In this document: positions 1 to 5,114 of the stretch, piece after piece | How positions within the stretch are numbered: the stretch's first letter is position 1 | How the letters are laid out: each line of letters opens with the position of its first letter | DNA from: Paludibacter sp. | GTDB taxonomy: Bacteria; Bacteroidota; Bacteroidia; Bacteroidales; Paludibacteraceae | DNA length: 5,114 nucleotides | Assembly (NCBI GenBank): GCA_028705705.1 | Contig: JAQWCZ010000167.1 | Location: 1 to 5,114 of the forward strand | Reading direction: 5' to 3' | Notes under the pieces: model-generated | Told to the model about the DNA's origin: nothing | Database searches by the model: none | The model's input: the letters and a program-made list of their open reading frames with translations, nothing else | Program-made: the position numbers and the translations under genes

Positions 1-1102
1 GGGATGATAATGTAGTATATTTATCCAATAAAACTTTAGCTCCGGTGAAGGAGCTGATTTCATTTGTCAACACCTTTTTTTCAGTTTCTTCAATTAATTG
101 CTGAATGACCGGATGCTGATAAAATCCGTTTTTCAACTGTTCATTAATTGTTTCATACATCCAGTATTTCGATTGTTGATTCCTTTTGTAGTCGAAATAC
201 TGGTTTTCTTTGGTAAGTTCTATATACCGCAGCACCATTTCCCAGATTTCAGCTATGCCTGTATTTTCTATGGATGAACAAGGAATAACTTCCGGACTCC
301 AACCCGAACCCGTTTCGGGGAACAAACGCAATGCATTCTGATACTGTGTCTTTGCCACCATGGCTTTTTCAATATTAGAGCCGTCACATTTGTTAATAGC
401 GATTCCATCTGCCATTTCCATAATGCCCCTTTTGATGCCTTGTAGCTCATCTCCCGTTCCGGCTAACTGAAGCAAAAGAAAAAAATCAACCATCGAATGC
501 ACAGCTGTTTCCGATTGTCCCACTCCCACTGTTTCAACAAATATGGTATCAAAACCGGCAGCTTCACACAAAATGATGCTTTCTCTTGTCTTACGGGCAA
601 CTCCCCCCAGCGAACCTGCTGAGGGCGAAGGACGAATAAAGGCATTGGGTGCCACCGACAACTCCTCCATCCTGGTTTTATCACCCAGGATACTTCCTTT
701 CGATCGTTCACTGCTCGGATCGATGGCCAAAACAGCAAGCTTGTGTGAGTTTCTGATGAGGTACATTCCGAGTGCCTCAATAAATGTACTTTTTCCGGCA
801 CCCGGCACTCCTGTTATCCCCAGGCGAATGGATTTACCGGTATAGGGCAAACACTGTTCAATCACCTGTTGGGCAACCTGTTGATGTCCGGGTAACGAAC
901 TTTCAACAAGAGTAACCGCTTGACTAAGCACGGCAATATCCCCTTTCAGAATACCATCAATATATTCATCAACGGTAAATTGACGACGTTTGGTTTTGGT
1001 TTTCTTGTAAGGATTAACCGTTGGGGCAGCATCTACTCCTTCGTTGACTGTCAATCCCTTGTAAGCAGGATCATTTTCAGGATGTTTGTGAGGTTTGTCC
1101 AT
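1..1102 (-). CDS. meaB: Methylmalonyl-CoA mutase-associated GTPase MeaB (ArgK family), 3' end cut by window edge
   Basis: Reading the minus strand from ATG at 1102 gives 367 codons with no stop before the window edge. Family knowledge: MeaB is a cytosolic G3E-type P-loop GTPase that guards adenosylcobalamin loading and protects methylmalonyl-CoA mutase, the enzyme linking succinyl-CoA and methylmalonyl-CoA in propionate formation or use. Seen in the sequence: P-loop GVPGAGKST at residues 98-106, AIDPSSERSKGSILGDKTRM at 126-145, the switch/Walker B block ETVGVGQSE at 190-198, GDELQGIKRGIMEMADG at 217-233, and the base-recognition motif NKCD at 237-240. The C-terminal helices (about 285-367) are the family's dimerisation region. 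Relatives are roughly 330-370 residues, so only a few residues should be missing. An N-terminal stretch of about 40 polar residues precedes the conserved region. It lies 8 bp after the DUF1573 gene and is probably co-transcribed with it. No mutase gene is visible here. Confidence 0.95.
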   Translation of the reverse strand, partial: MDKPHKHPENDPAYKGLTVNEGVDAAPTVNPYKKTKTKRRQFTVDEYIDGILKGDIAVLSQAVTLVESSLPGHQQVAQQVIEQCLPYTGKSIRLGITGVPGAGKSTFIEALGMYLIRNSHKLAVLAIDPSSERSKGSILGDKTRMEELSVAPNAFIRPSPSAGSLGGVARKTRESIILCEAAGFDTIFVETVGVGQSETAVHSMVDFFLLLQLAGTGDELQGIKRGIMEMADGIAINKCDGSNIEKAMVAKTQYQNALRLFPETGSGWSPEVIPCSSIENTGIAEIWEMVLRYIELTKENQYFDYKRNQQSKYWMYETINEQLKNGFYQHPVIQQLIEETEKKVLTNEISSFTGAKVLLDKYTTLSS

Positions 1103-1110
1103 GCAAGCAT

Positions 1111-1503
1111 TTATCTTTCAACTGAAGGTTTTGGAATCACATCACCCTTTATGGTGAGTAAAACAGGTTGGCTACCTGCATTACTAAATACAGAAATAGA
1201 TTTGATAAAAGTGCCCGGGCGATTAGCCGGATTATAGGCTGCAGTTACATTTCCCGTTTTACCCGGCATAATCGGTTCTTTTGTCCAGGAAGGTGTGGTA
1301 CAACCACAGGATGCCTGTACCCGGTTGATTACGAGTGGAGCATCGCCCGTGTTTTTAAAACTGAATACGACTGTCGCTATTCCGTCCTTTTCCTTGATTT
1401 TACCGAAATCATGTGTTGATTTTTCAAAAGTAATGTTGGCTGTTTGAGCAAACAAAGCGCTTGTCAGGATAAATCCGAAAAGGATAAGACTTAACTTTTT
1501 CAT
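1111..1503 (-). CDS. Secreted DUF1573-domain protein
   Basis: A 130-residue protein. The start at 1503 is preferred over an in-frame ATG at 1545, because it places a normal signal peptide (MKKLSLILFGFILTSALFAQ, residues 1-20) at the N-terminus; the longer start would add 14 residues in front of it. The mature part is one DUF1573 domain, an immunoglobulin-like beta fold found in many exported Bacteroidota proteins. Its hallmarks are visible: THDFGKIKEKDG (30-41), FSFKNTGDAPLVI (47-59), the paired cysteines SCGCT at 65-69, PIMPGKTG (77-84) and the final strand LLTIKGDV (115-122). It has no lipobox cysteine, so it is probably periplasmic. The biochemical role of the family is not known. The stop is 8 bp before the meaB start, which suggests one operon, although the two proteins should sit in different compartments. 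Confidence 0.92.
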   Translation of the reverse strand: MKKLSLILFGFILTSALFAQTANITFEKSTHDFGKIKEKDGIATVVFSFKNTGDAPLVINRVQASCGCTTPSWTKEPIMPGKTGNVTAAYNPANRPGTFIKSISVFSNAGSQPVLLTIKGDVIPKPSVER

Positions 1504-1609
1504 CTGTTTAAATATAATAATTGAGTTTACGAAAAAAATAATCAAAAGGAATCAATCGCATTAATTAACCACTTACCACTAACAATTGAACACTAAACTA
1601 ATTCCCCTG

Positions 1610-1617
1610 CAAAGTTA
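1610..1617 (-). promoter_or_regulatory. Possible -7 promoter box for the DUF1573-meaB unit
   Basis: The minus strand reads TAACTTTG, an exact match to the Bacteroidetes -7 consensus TAnnTTTG. It would give a leader of about 100 nt before the DUF1573 start. No TTTG lies at the expected spacing of about 19 nt upstream; the nearest TTG-like core is 27 nt away. This is therefore only half a promoter. The rest of the 171-bp gap between yaaA and the DUF1573 gene is AT-rich, and I find no strong hairpin or terminator in it. Confidence 0.4.
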
Positions 1618-1674
1618 GAAAAATATTCAAGGATAAAATGAAAACAATATTTAATTGATTAAAAAAACATGCAA

Positions 1675-2442
1675 TTATCGAACAAAAACCAATGTATCTT
1701 TAGATGATAATTGTTCATTAAACCAATAACCGCCCTCATTGAAACCTTTTAGGTCTTCTTCGTTATCAATCCGATTCTGGATAACATAACGCGTCATCAT
1801 GCCCCTGGCTTTTTTAGTATAAACCACAATTTGTTTCAATTTATCATGCTGATATTCAAAAAACTCCACGCTAATCATACGCATTTTACTGCTTTTCAGA
1901 TCGATCACTTTAATATATTCAGAAGAAGCCAGGTTAAGCAATAATTGAGGTTCACCCGATGCTTTCAGGTCAGTTAAAATACTATCTGTCACTTTCTTTT
2001 TCCAGAAAGGATATAAATCATTTCCTGCATGATTATTCAGTTTTGAACTTACATCCAGTCGATATGGTTGCATCAGATCCAATGGTCTTAACACACCATA
2101 CAAACCGGAGAAAAGTCTCAGATGCCGTTGCATATAATCAATATCCTCCCGGGTCAAAGTTATTGCATCCAATCCACGATATACTTCCCCATCAAAAACA
2201 AAAACAGCCTGTTTTGCATTTTCGTGCGTAAAAGGCAATTGCCAGCGTATGTAACGGTCTAAATTCAAGCGTGTCAACTGCACATTGATTTCGAGCAAAC
2301 GGGTAATTTCTTGCTGTGAAAGTTGCCGCATCAGCTTCACAAGCTCACTGGCTTCATCCAGAAATTGTGGAATGCTATGGTTCGAAGTTACAACTTGCTT
2401 GTTGAAGTTCTGGATTTTAGCCGGAGAAAGTAAAATAATCAT
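1675..2442 (-). CDS. yaaA: Peroxide stress protein YaaA (UPF0246 / DUF328)
   Basis: A full-length 255-residue member of the YaaA family, whose usual length is about 250-260. Family knowledge: Escherichia coli YaaA is induced by OxyR during hydrogen peroxide stress, lowers free intracellular iron and so limits Fenton damage to DNA, and the fold has been reported to bind DNA. Conserved blocks are all present: the N-terminus MIILLSPAK (1-9), which fixes the start; FVFDGEVYRGLDA (81-93); LFSGLYGVLRPLDLMQPYRL (110-129); LLNLASSEYIKVI (168-180); and YTKKARGMMTRYVI (208-221) with a final GYWF near 238-241. It stands alone, 171 bp upstream of the DUF1573 gene and beyond the HU terminator, so it probably has its own promoter. 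The only candidate is a 7/8 match to the -7 box (CATGTTTG, 2460-2467) with no paired -33 element. I see no OxyR-type or PerR-type site that I could defend. Confidence 0.95.
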   Translation of the reverse strand: MIILLSPAKIQNFNKQVVTSNHSIPQFLDEASELVKLMRQLSQQEITRLLEINVQLTRLNLDRYIRWQLPFTHENAKQAVFVFDGEVYRGLDAITLTREDIDYMQRHLRLFSGLYGVLRPLDLMQPYRLDVSSKLNNHAGNDLYPFWKKKVTDSILTDLKASGEPQLLLNLASSEYIKVIDLKSSKMRMISVEFFEYQHDKLKQIVVYTKKARGMMTRYVIQNRIDNEEDLKGFNEGGYWFNEQLSSKDTLVFVR

Positions 2443-2483
2443 AAGATTTCATATAATAACAAACATGATTGACAGATAAAACC

Positions 2484-2626
2484 ATGAGATTCTTCGCTAC
2501 GCTCTGAATGACAACGTATTACTATAAATTTGGTTAGCAGGAGATAGGTTGGTGGCTCTGCCATCAACCTATCTCCTGCTATAATAAAACTAACTTTTTG
2601 TCATCTTGAACGAAGTGAGAGATCAT
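2484..2626. repeat. Nested inverted-repeat element (REP/MITE-like), non-coding
   Basis: Two diverged outer arms face each other: 2484-2514 (core ATTCTTCGCTACGCTCTGAA) and 2598-2626 (core TCATCTTGAACGAAGTGAGA). Both end in TGTCA/TGACA and in an ATGA/ATCAT-like edge. Between them lies a strong hairpin (listed separately). From memory, sequences of the type TGTCAT-TC-GAGCGAAGCGA-GAATCTC are frequent intergenic repeats in Bacteroidota and some other phyla, so I read this as a dispersed palindromic repeat. CATGA occurs as a 5-bp direct repeat at both edges (2483-2487 and 2624-2628) and might be a target duplication, but it overlaps the arm and may be chance. No transposase or RAYT gene lies in the window. 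The element fills most of the 250-bp gap between yaaA and HU. Confidence 0.7.
2536..2580. repeat. Long hairpin, 21-bp stem with 3-nt loop
   Basis: Arms 2536-2556 and 2560-2580 are reverse complements at 20 of 21 positions, around the loop TCT (2557-2559). The single difference, G at 2552 opposite T at 2564, would still form a G-U pair in RNA made from the plus strand. One more A-T pair (2535/2581) extends the stem. It sits in the middle of the larger inverted repeat. No T-run follows directly on either strand, so it is not a typical intrinsic terminator. Confidence 0.9.
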
Positions 2627-2637
2627 GAACATAGCGC

Positions 2638-2670
2638 AAAAAAAGGAATATGAAAAATCATATTCCTTTT
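2638..2670 (-). terminator. Intrinsic terminator of the HU gene
   Basis: Read on the minus strand, a perfect 13-bp stem (arms 2641-2653 and 2658-2670, loop TTTT) is followed by an unbroken run of seven T (2638-2644, partly within the stem). The stem is AT-rich, with two G-C pairs at its centre plus one near the loop. It begins 22 nt after the HU stop codon. Position and form fit Rho-independent termination of the HU transcript, and it would shield the downstream repeat element and yaaA from read-through. Confidence 0.85.
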
Positions 2671-2692
2671 GTAAGATAAATCTAAAGCGTAA

Positions 2693-2965
2693 TTAGTTAA
2701 CAGCGGCAGCAAGTTCAGCACCAGCTTTAAATTTAGCAACTTTTTTAGCAGCGATTTTAATAGGTTTCTTAGTTTTTGGATTGATCCCCTGACGTGCGCT
2801 ACGAGCAGCAACAGAGAATGTTCCAAAACCGATCAAACTTACCTTATCACCAGCAACTAATGCTTTAGATACGGCTTTAACTGTAGCATCAAGTGCTTTC
2901 TTAGCGTCAACTTTGCTTAAACCTGCTTCAGCAGCGATAGCATTGATTAATTCTGCTTTGTTCAT
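2693..2965 (-). CDS. hup: HU-family DNA-binding protein
   Basis: A 90-residue protein, the standard HU length. Family knowledge: HU dimers bind and bend DNA without strong sequence preference, compact the nucleoid and assist replication, repair and transcription. Seen here: helical N-terminus MNKAELINAIAAEAGLSKVD (1-20), the GFGTFSVAARSARQG block (46-60) that matches the HU signature, and the beta-arm INPKTKKPIKI (61-71) with the tip proline at residue 63 that wedges between bases. A short helix AKFKAGAELAAAV (77-89) closes the fold. The start at 2965 is preferred to an in-frame ATG at 2998, because it gives the canonical MNKAELI N-terminus and the upstream ATG would add 11 unrelated residues. 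It has its own promoter and terminator and is transcribed away from the rhomboid genes. Alanine- and lysine-rich composition is normal for this family. Confidence 0.97.
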   Translation of the reverse strand: MNKAELINAIAAEAGLSKVDAKKALDATVKAVSKALVAGDKVSLIGFGTFSVAARSARQGINPKTKKPIKIAAKKVAKFKAGAELAAAVN

Positions 2966-3018
2966 AATTTGGATTAATTTTAAATAGATTAGACACAAGT
3001 AAATTGTTTATCAGACAG

Positions 3019-3049
3019 CAAATGTAATAGATTGATTCGTAAAAACAAA
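3019..3049 (-). promoter_or_regulatory. Promoter of the HU gene
   Basis: The minus strand carries TTTG at 3046-3049 and TACATTTG at 3019-3026, separated by exactly 19 nt. Both match the Bacteroidetes sigma-ABfr consensus (-33 TTTG, -7 TAnnTTTG) without a mismatch. Transcription would begin a few bases downstream, near 3010-3014, leaving a leader of about 45-50 nt before the HU start. The flanking DNA above 3050 has A- and T-runs that could act as an upstream activating tract. Confidence 0.8.
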
Positions 3050-3062
3050 CATTTTCTGCAAA

Positions 3063-3116
3063 AATTAATGTATTTTTTTTCATTAATTCAAAAAATATGT
3101 TAGAAAACATATTTTT
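3063..3116. promoter_or_regulatory. Two AT-rich palindromes in the divergent control region
   Basis: The first palindrome has 8-bp perfect arms AATTAATG (3063-3070) and CATTAATT (3081-3088) around a 10-nt spacer consisting of T-A followed by eight T. The second has 11-bp perfect arms (3091-3101 and 3106-3116) around AGAA. Together they cover most of the DNA between the HU promoter and the likely start of rhomboid transcription. They could be operator sites, curved DNA or an HU-binding tract; the sequence alone does not decide. In AT-rich DNA some palindromes arise by chance, but 11 perfect pairs is notable. Confidence 0.5.
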
Positions 3117-3130
3117 GGTGATATTTTGAT

Positions 3131-3138
3131 TATTTTTG
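3131..3138 (+). promoter_or_regulatory. Possible -7 box for the rhomboid operon
   Basis: TATTTTTG matches TAnnTTTG exactly and lies 30 nt before the first rhomboid start, giving a short leader. A second match, also TATTTTTG, lies at 3110-3117, overlapping the second palindrome. Neither has a TTTG at the usual spacing of about 19 nt; the TTTG at 3114-3117 is only 13 nt from the nearer box. The region is T-rich, so chance matches are likely. Confidence 0.4.
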
Positions 3139-3168
3139 TCCTGAATTTTTCAATCTAAAGGTCATAAA

Positions 3169-3966
3169 ATGAATAAATACCGTCCTTCTTTTTTAAGCTC
3201 AATACCACCAGTAGTAAAGAATTTAATTGCGATAAACGCGATTTTATGGCTGGCAACAATATTATCTCCCGGAATTTTACGCCGTTGGGGAATCACGCTT
3301 GAATTAACAGACATCCTCGGGATGCATTATTGGGCTTCCGATAAATTCAATCTCGTGCAACTGATAACTTATATGTTTATGCACGGTGGACTTGGTCATC
3401 TCTTCTTCAATATGTTTGCTCTTTACATGTTTGGTGGTGTGCTCGAAAATTTTTGGGGACCGAAACGTTTTTTGATGTATTACCTGATAACGGGTGTGGG
3501 AGCCGCAATTGTGCAACAAATTTTCTGGACGGTAGAATATCATCAGGTAGTTGCCGCTATGAATGAAGCAATAGCCGCCAACTCCGGAGAACATCTACTT
3601 AGTTACCAGCATGTACTTGAAAGATATTTTAGATTAAGCAGTCTGACTCATTTTAATGCAACAGATTTGATTGAACTCAAACGCATGTTTCTAAATTTAC
3701 CCGTTACAGTTGGAGCTTCCGGTTCTGTTTTCGGGTTGTTATTGGCTTTTGGTTGGCTTTTTCCTGATGTGAGACTGATGCTTCTGTTCTTCCCGATACC
3801 CATTAAAGCCCGGATGTTTGTATTGATATATGGAGTAGCCGAATTATTTCTTGGTGTTGCTAATTTTTCAGGCGATAGTGTTGCACATTTTGCTCATCTC
3901 GGTGGTATGTTATTCGGGATTATATTAATTTTAATATGGAAGAAAAAACCATTTCATTATCAATAA
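3169..3966 (+). CDS. Rhomboid family intramembrane serine protease (first of pair)
   Basis: A 265-residue inner-membrane protein. Family knowledge: rhomboids cut transmembrane segments of substrate proteins with a Ser-His dyad buried in a six-helix bundle. Seen here: TM1 at about 15-35; TM2 with HGGLGHLFFNMFALYMFG (72-89), in which H77 and N81 match the oxyanion-hole residues of GlpG; TM3 at 101-120; TM4 with the catalytic motif GASG (182-185), Ser184 as nucleophile; TM5 at about 214-233; and TM6 with AHLGGMLFG (242-250), His243 as the base. Residues about 121-178 form an unusually long polar loop between TM3 and TM4. The start follows an A-rich stretch and leads into the typical PPVVKNLIAINAI opening. 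A second rhomboid follows after 12 bp, so the two are almost certainly co-transcribed. The substrate cannot be inferred from the sequence. Confidence 0.95.
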   Translation: MNKYRPSFLSSIPPVVKNLIAINAILWLATILSPGILRRWGITLELTDILGMHYWASDKFNLVQLITYMFMHGGLGHLFFNMFALYMFGGVLENFWGPKRFLMYYLITGVGAAIVQQIFWTVEYHQVVAAMNEAIAANSGEHLLSYQHVLERYFRLSSLTHFNATDLIELKRMFLNLPVTVGASGSVFGLLLAFGWLFPDVRLMLLFFPIPIKARMFVLIYGVAELFLGVANFSGDSVAHFAHLGGMLFGIILILIWKKKPFHYQ

Positions 3967-3978
3967 TGTACAAAAAAA

Positions 3979-4860
3979 ATGAACCTATTAGATAATCTGA
4001 AACAAACCTACCGGCAGGGAAATGCTGCCACCCGGTTGATATATTTGAATGTAGCCTTGTATTTGTTGCTGCAAATATTCCTACTTATAATGAAGCTTTT
4101 TACCCTGCAGGGTGATTTCATTATTCCTTTTTTAGCTTTACCATCGAATTTTAGCACGTTGTTGTGTAAACCATGGACATTGGTTACATACATGTTCCTG
4201 CACAAAGATTTCTTTCATATCTTATTTAACATGTTTGCCCTGTACTGGTTTGGCAAGTTGTTTCTGATGTTTTTTACAGATAAACAGTTATTCGGACTCT
4301 ATTTTTTTGGTGGTCTCGTTGCTGGAATTGTGTACATAATCGCCTATAATATTTTTCCTTTATTTTCTCAGTTAGCCGATGTCAGTATCCTGATGGGCGC
4401 ATCTGGCTCTATCATGGCAATTATTGTGGCCACTGCATTTCAGGCACCAAACATGGAAATGAGATTCATACTGATAGGAGCCATTAAACTAAAATACATT
4501 GCCATTGTAGCAGTACTGATTAGTTTTTTTGGTATCACATCAAGTAATGCCGGAGGTGAACTGGCACATTTAGGTGGCGCTTTGTATGGTTATTTTTTTG
4601 TTGTATCTTTGCGTCGTGGAAAAGACCATACAAAATCTTTCAACAAGCTGATGGACAGGCTGTCTAACTTATTTAAACCCCGCAAGTTAAAGGTAAAACA
4701 CACAGCAACATCCGGCAAGAAAATGTCTGATGCCGAATATAATATGACCAAAGCCAACAATATGGCGGAAATTGATCGCATCCTGGATAAAATTAAAACA
4801 TCCGGATACGGTAGTCTGACATCAGAAGAAAAAAGAAAATTATTCGAACAAAGCAAATGA
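3979..4860 (+). CDS. Rhomboid family intramembrane serine protease with C-terminal cytosolic domain (second of pair)
   Basis: A 293-residue rhomboid. TM1 is at about 19-41. TM2 carries H80-ILF-N84, the oxyanion-hole pair. TM3 lies near 104-124, TM4 carries GASG (140-143) with Ser142 as nucleophile, TM5 lies near 168-186, and TM6 carries AHLGGALYG (196-204) with His197. The dyad is intact, so it should be active. Unlike the first rhomboid it has no large TM3-TM4 loop. Instead it has an 80-residue charged tail (212-293): a basic linker, then MSDAEYNMTKANNMAEIDRI (249-268) and KTSGYGSLTSEEKRKLFEQS (273-292). This matches my memory of the small C-terminal domain (DUF6576 type) found on Bacteroidota rhomboids; its function is unknown. 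The gene begins 12 bp after its neighbour and ends 35 bp before the next. The two rhomboids are clearly diverged, not a recent duplication. Confidence 0.95.
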   Translation: MNLLDNLKQTYRQGNAATRLIYLNVALYLLLQIFLLIMKLFTLQGDFIIPFLALPSNFSTLLCKPWTLVTYMFLHKDFFHILFNMFALYWFGKLFLMFFTDKQLFGLYFFGGLVAGIVYIIAYNIFPLFSQLADVSILMGASGSIMAIIVATAFQAPNMEMRFILIGAIKLKYIAIVAVLISFFGITSSNAGGELAHLGGALYGYFFVVSLRRGKDHTKSFNKLMDRLSNLFKPRKLKVKHTATSGKKMSDAEYNMTKANNMAEIDRILDKIKTSGYGSLTSEEKRKLFEQSK

Positions 4861-4895
4861 TGGCTTCCACATTATTCTTTAATAATTAAATTTCT

Positions 4896-5114
4896 ATGAA
4901 CCTGGGCAAAGGACTGATAAAATTATTGTTCATAATCGCAAATTTAATTGTAGCCGCACTTATGGTTATGACTTTTATTGCTTCCCGGGTAAGTCCTGAA
5001 AAACTACTGATTCCGGCTTATTCTACACTTTTATTACCTTTACTGATTCCGTTGAATTTATTTTTTATAATCTTTTGGGTTTTTCTTAAAAAATGGCATT
5101 TTCTGATTTCATTT
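4896..5114 (+). CDS. Membrane-anchored protein, N-terminal fragment; probably endonuclease/exonuclease/phosphatase family
   Basis: From ATG at 4896 the frame stays open for 73 codons to the window edge, so only the N-terminus is visible. It shows a short basic start (MNLGKGLIKLL), a hydrophobic helix at about 10-29, a loop ASRVSPEKLLIPAY (29-42), a second hydrophobic helix at about 43-64 and a basic KKW turn at 65-67. Two-helix anchors with an SP-x-K-x-x-x-P-A/L loop are what I recall at the N-terminus of Bacteroidota endonuclease/exonuclease/phosphatase (Mg2+-dependent DNase I-like) proteins, and such a gene often follows paired rhomboids. No catalytic residue is inside the window, so the family call rests on resemblance and context. 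The 35-bp gap to the second rhomboid, with no terminator, suggests the same operon. Confidence 0.65.
   Translation, partial: MNLGKGLIKLLFIIANLIVAALMVMTFIASRVSPEKLLIPAYSTLLLPLLIPLNLFFIIFWVFLKKWHFLISF

Noticed and set aside
237..240. Cysteine in the NKCD base-recognition motif of MeaB (residues 237-240 of the protein) as a loss-of-function change
   Set aside because: The motif pattern is N-K-x-D, so the third position is free; all other GTPase motifs are intact.
463..801. 112-codon open frame on the minus strand
   Set aside because: It lies wholly inside meaB in another frame and has no recognisable domain; meaB is explained by an unbroken frame with all GTPase motifs.
543..845. 100-codon open frame on the plus strand
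   Set aside because: Antisense to the conserved GTPase core of meaB, with no family resemblance.
920..1237. 105-codon open frame on the plus strand
   Set aside because: It crosses the antisense of the meaB start and the DUF1573 end; composition and lack of motifs indicate a shadow frame.
1504..1545. Upstream in-frame ATG for the DUF1573 gene
   Set aside because: It would put 14 extra residues ahead of a standard signal peptide, so the start at 1503 is more credible.
2536..2580. Hairpin as an intrinsic terminator
   Set aside because: No T-run directly follows on either strand, and no gene on the plus strand ends into it; the HU terminator at 2638-2670 already serves that role.
2484..2626. 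CRISPR-like repeat unit
   Set aside because: There are only two outer arms, they are inverted and diverged, and there is no regular spacer series.
2966..2998. Upstream in-frame ATG for HU
   Set aside because: The added residues are not HU-like, and the start at 2965 gives the canonical N-terminus.

Overview
The window looks like chromosomal DNA from a member of the Bacteroidota, most likely order Bacteroidales. The reasons are the AT-rich intergenic DNA, start codons preceded by A/T-rich sequence instead of a Shine-Dalgarno motif, promoter elements of the Bacteroidetes type (-33 TTTG, -7 TAnnTTTG), and proteins typical of the phylum: a DUF1573 secreted protein, YaaA, HU, paired rhomboids with a charged C-terminal tail on the second, and MeaB. 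The genus cannot be fixed from this sequence; an anaerobic propionate-forming member would fit the MeaB gene.

Minus strand, in order of transcription. A 90-residue HU-type nucleoid protein (2965 to 2693) has a well-formed promoter (3019-3049) and an intrinsic terminator (2638-2670), so it forms its own short transcription unit. After it comes a 143-bp nested inverted-repeat element (2484-2626) with a nearly perfect 21-bp-stem hairpin at its centre. Then come yaaA (2442 to 1675, peroxide-stress/DNA-binding family), a 171-bp AT-rich gap with a -7-like box, a secreted DUF1573 protein (1503 to 1111) and, 8 bp further on, the GTPase gene meaB. meaB starts at 1102 and runs off the left edge with no stop codon reached; all conserved GTPase motifs are inside the window.

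Plus strand. A 203-bp divergent control region (2966-3168) with two AT-rich palindromes separates HU from a three-gene cluster with small gaps: a rhomboid protease with a long inserted loop (3169-3966), a second rhomboid with a cytosolic C-terminal domain (3979-4860), and the first 73 codons of a gene for a protein with two hydrophobic segments (from 4896, cut by the right edge). The last is probably the membrane anchor of an endonuclease/exonuclease/phosphatase-family protein. Both rhomboids keep the Ser-His catalytic dyad and the His/Asn oxyanion-hole residues, so both look active.

Most of the window is ordinary core genome. The parts that deserve a second look are the nested repeat element, the palindromes in the divergent promoter region, and the paired rhomboids with different accessory parts. 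I see no CRISPR array, tRNA, rRNA, transposase gene or phage gene.
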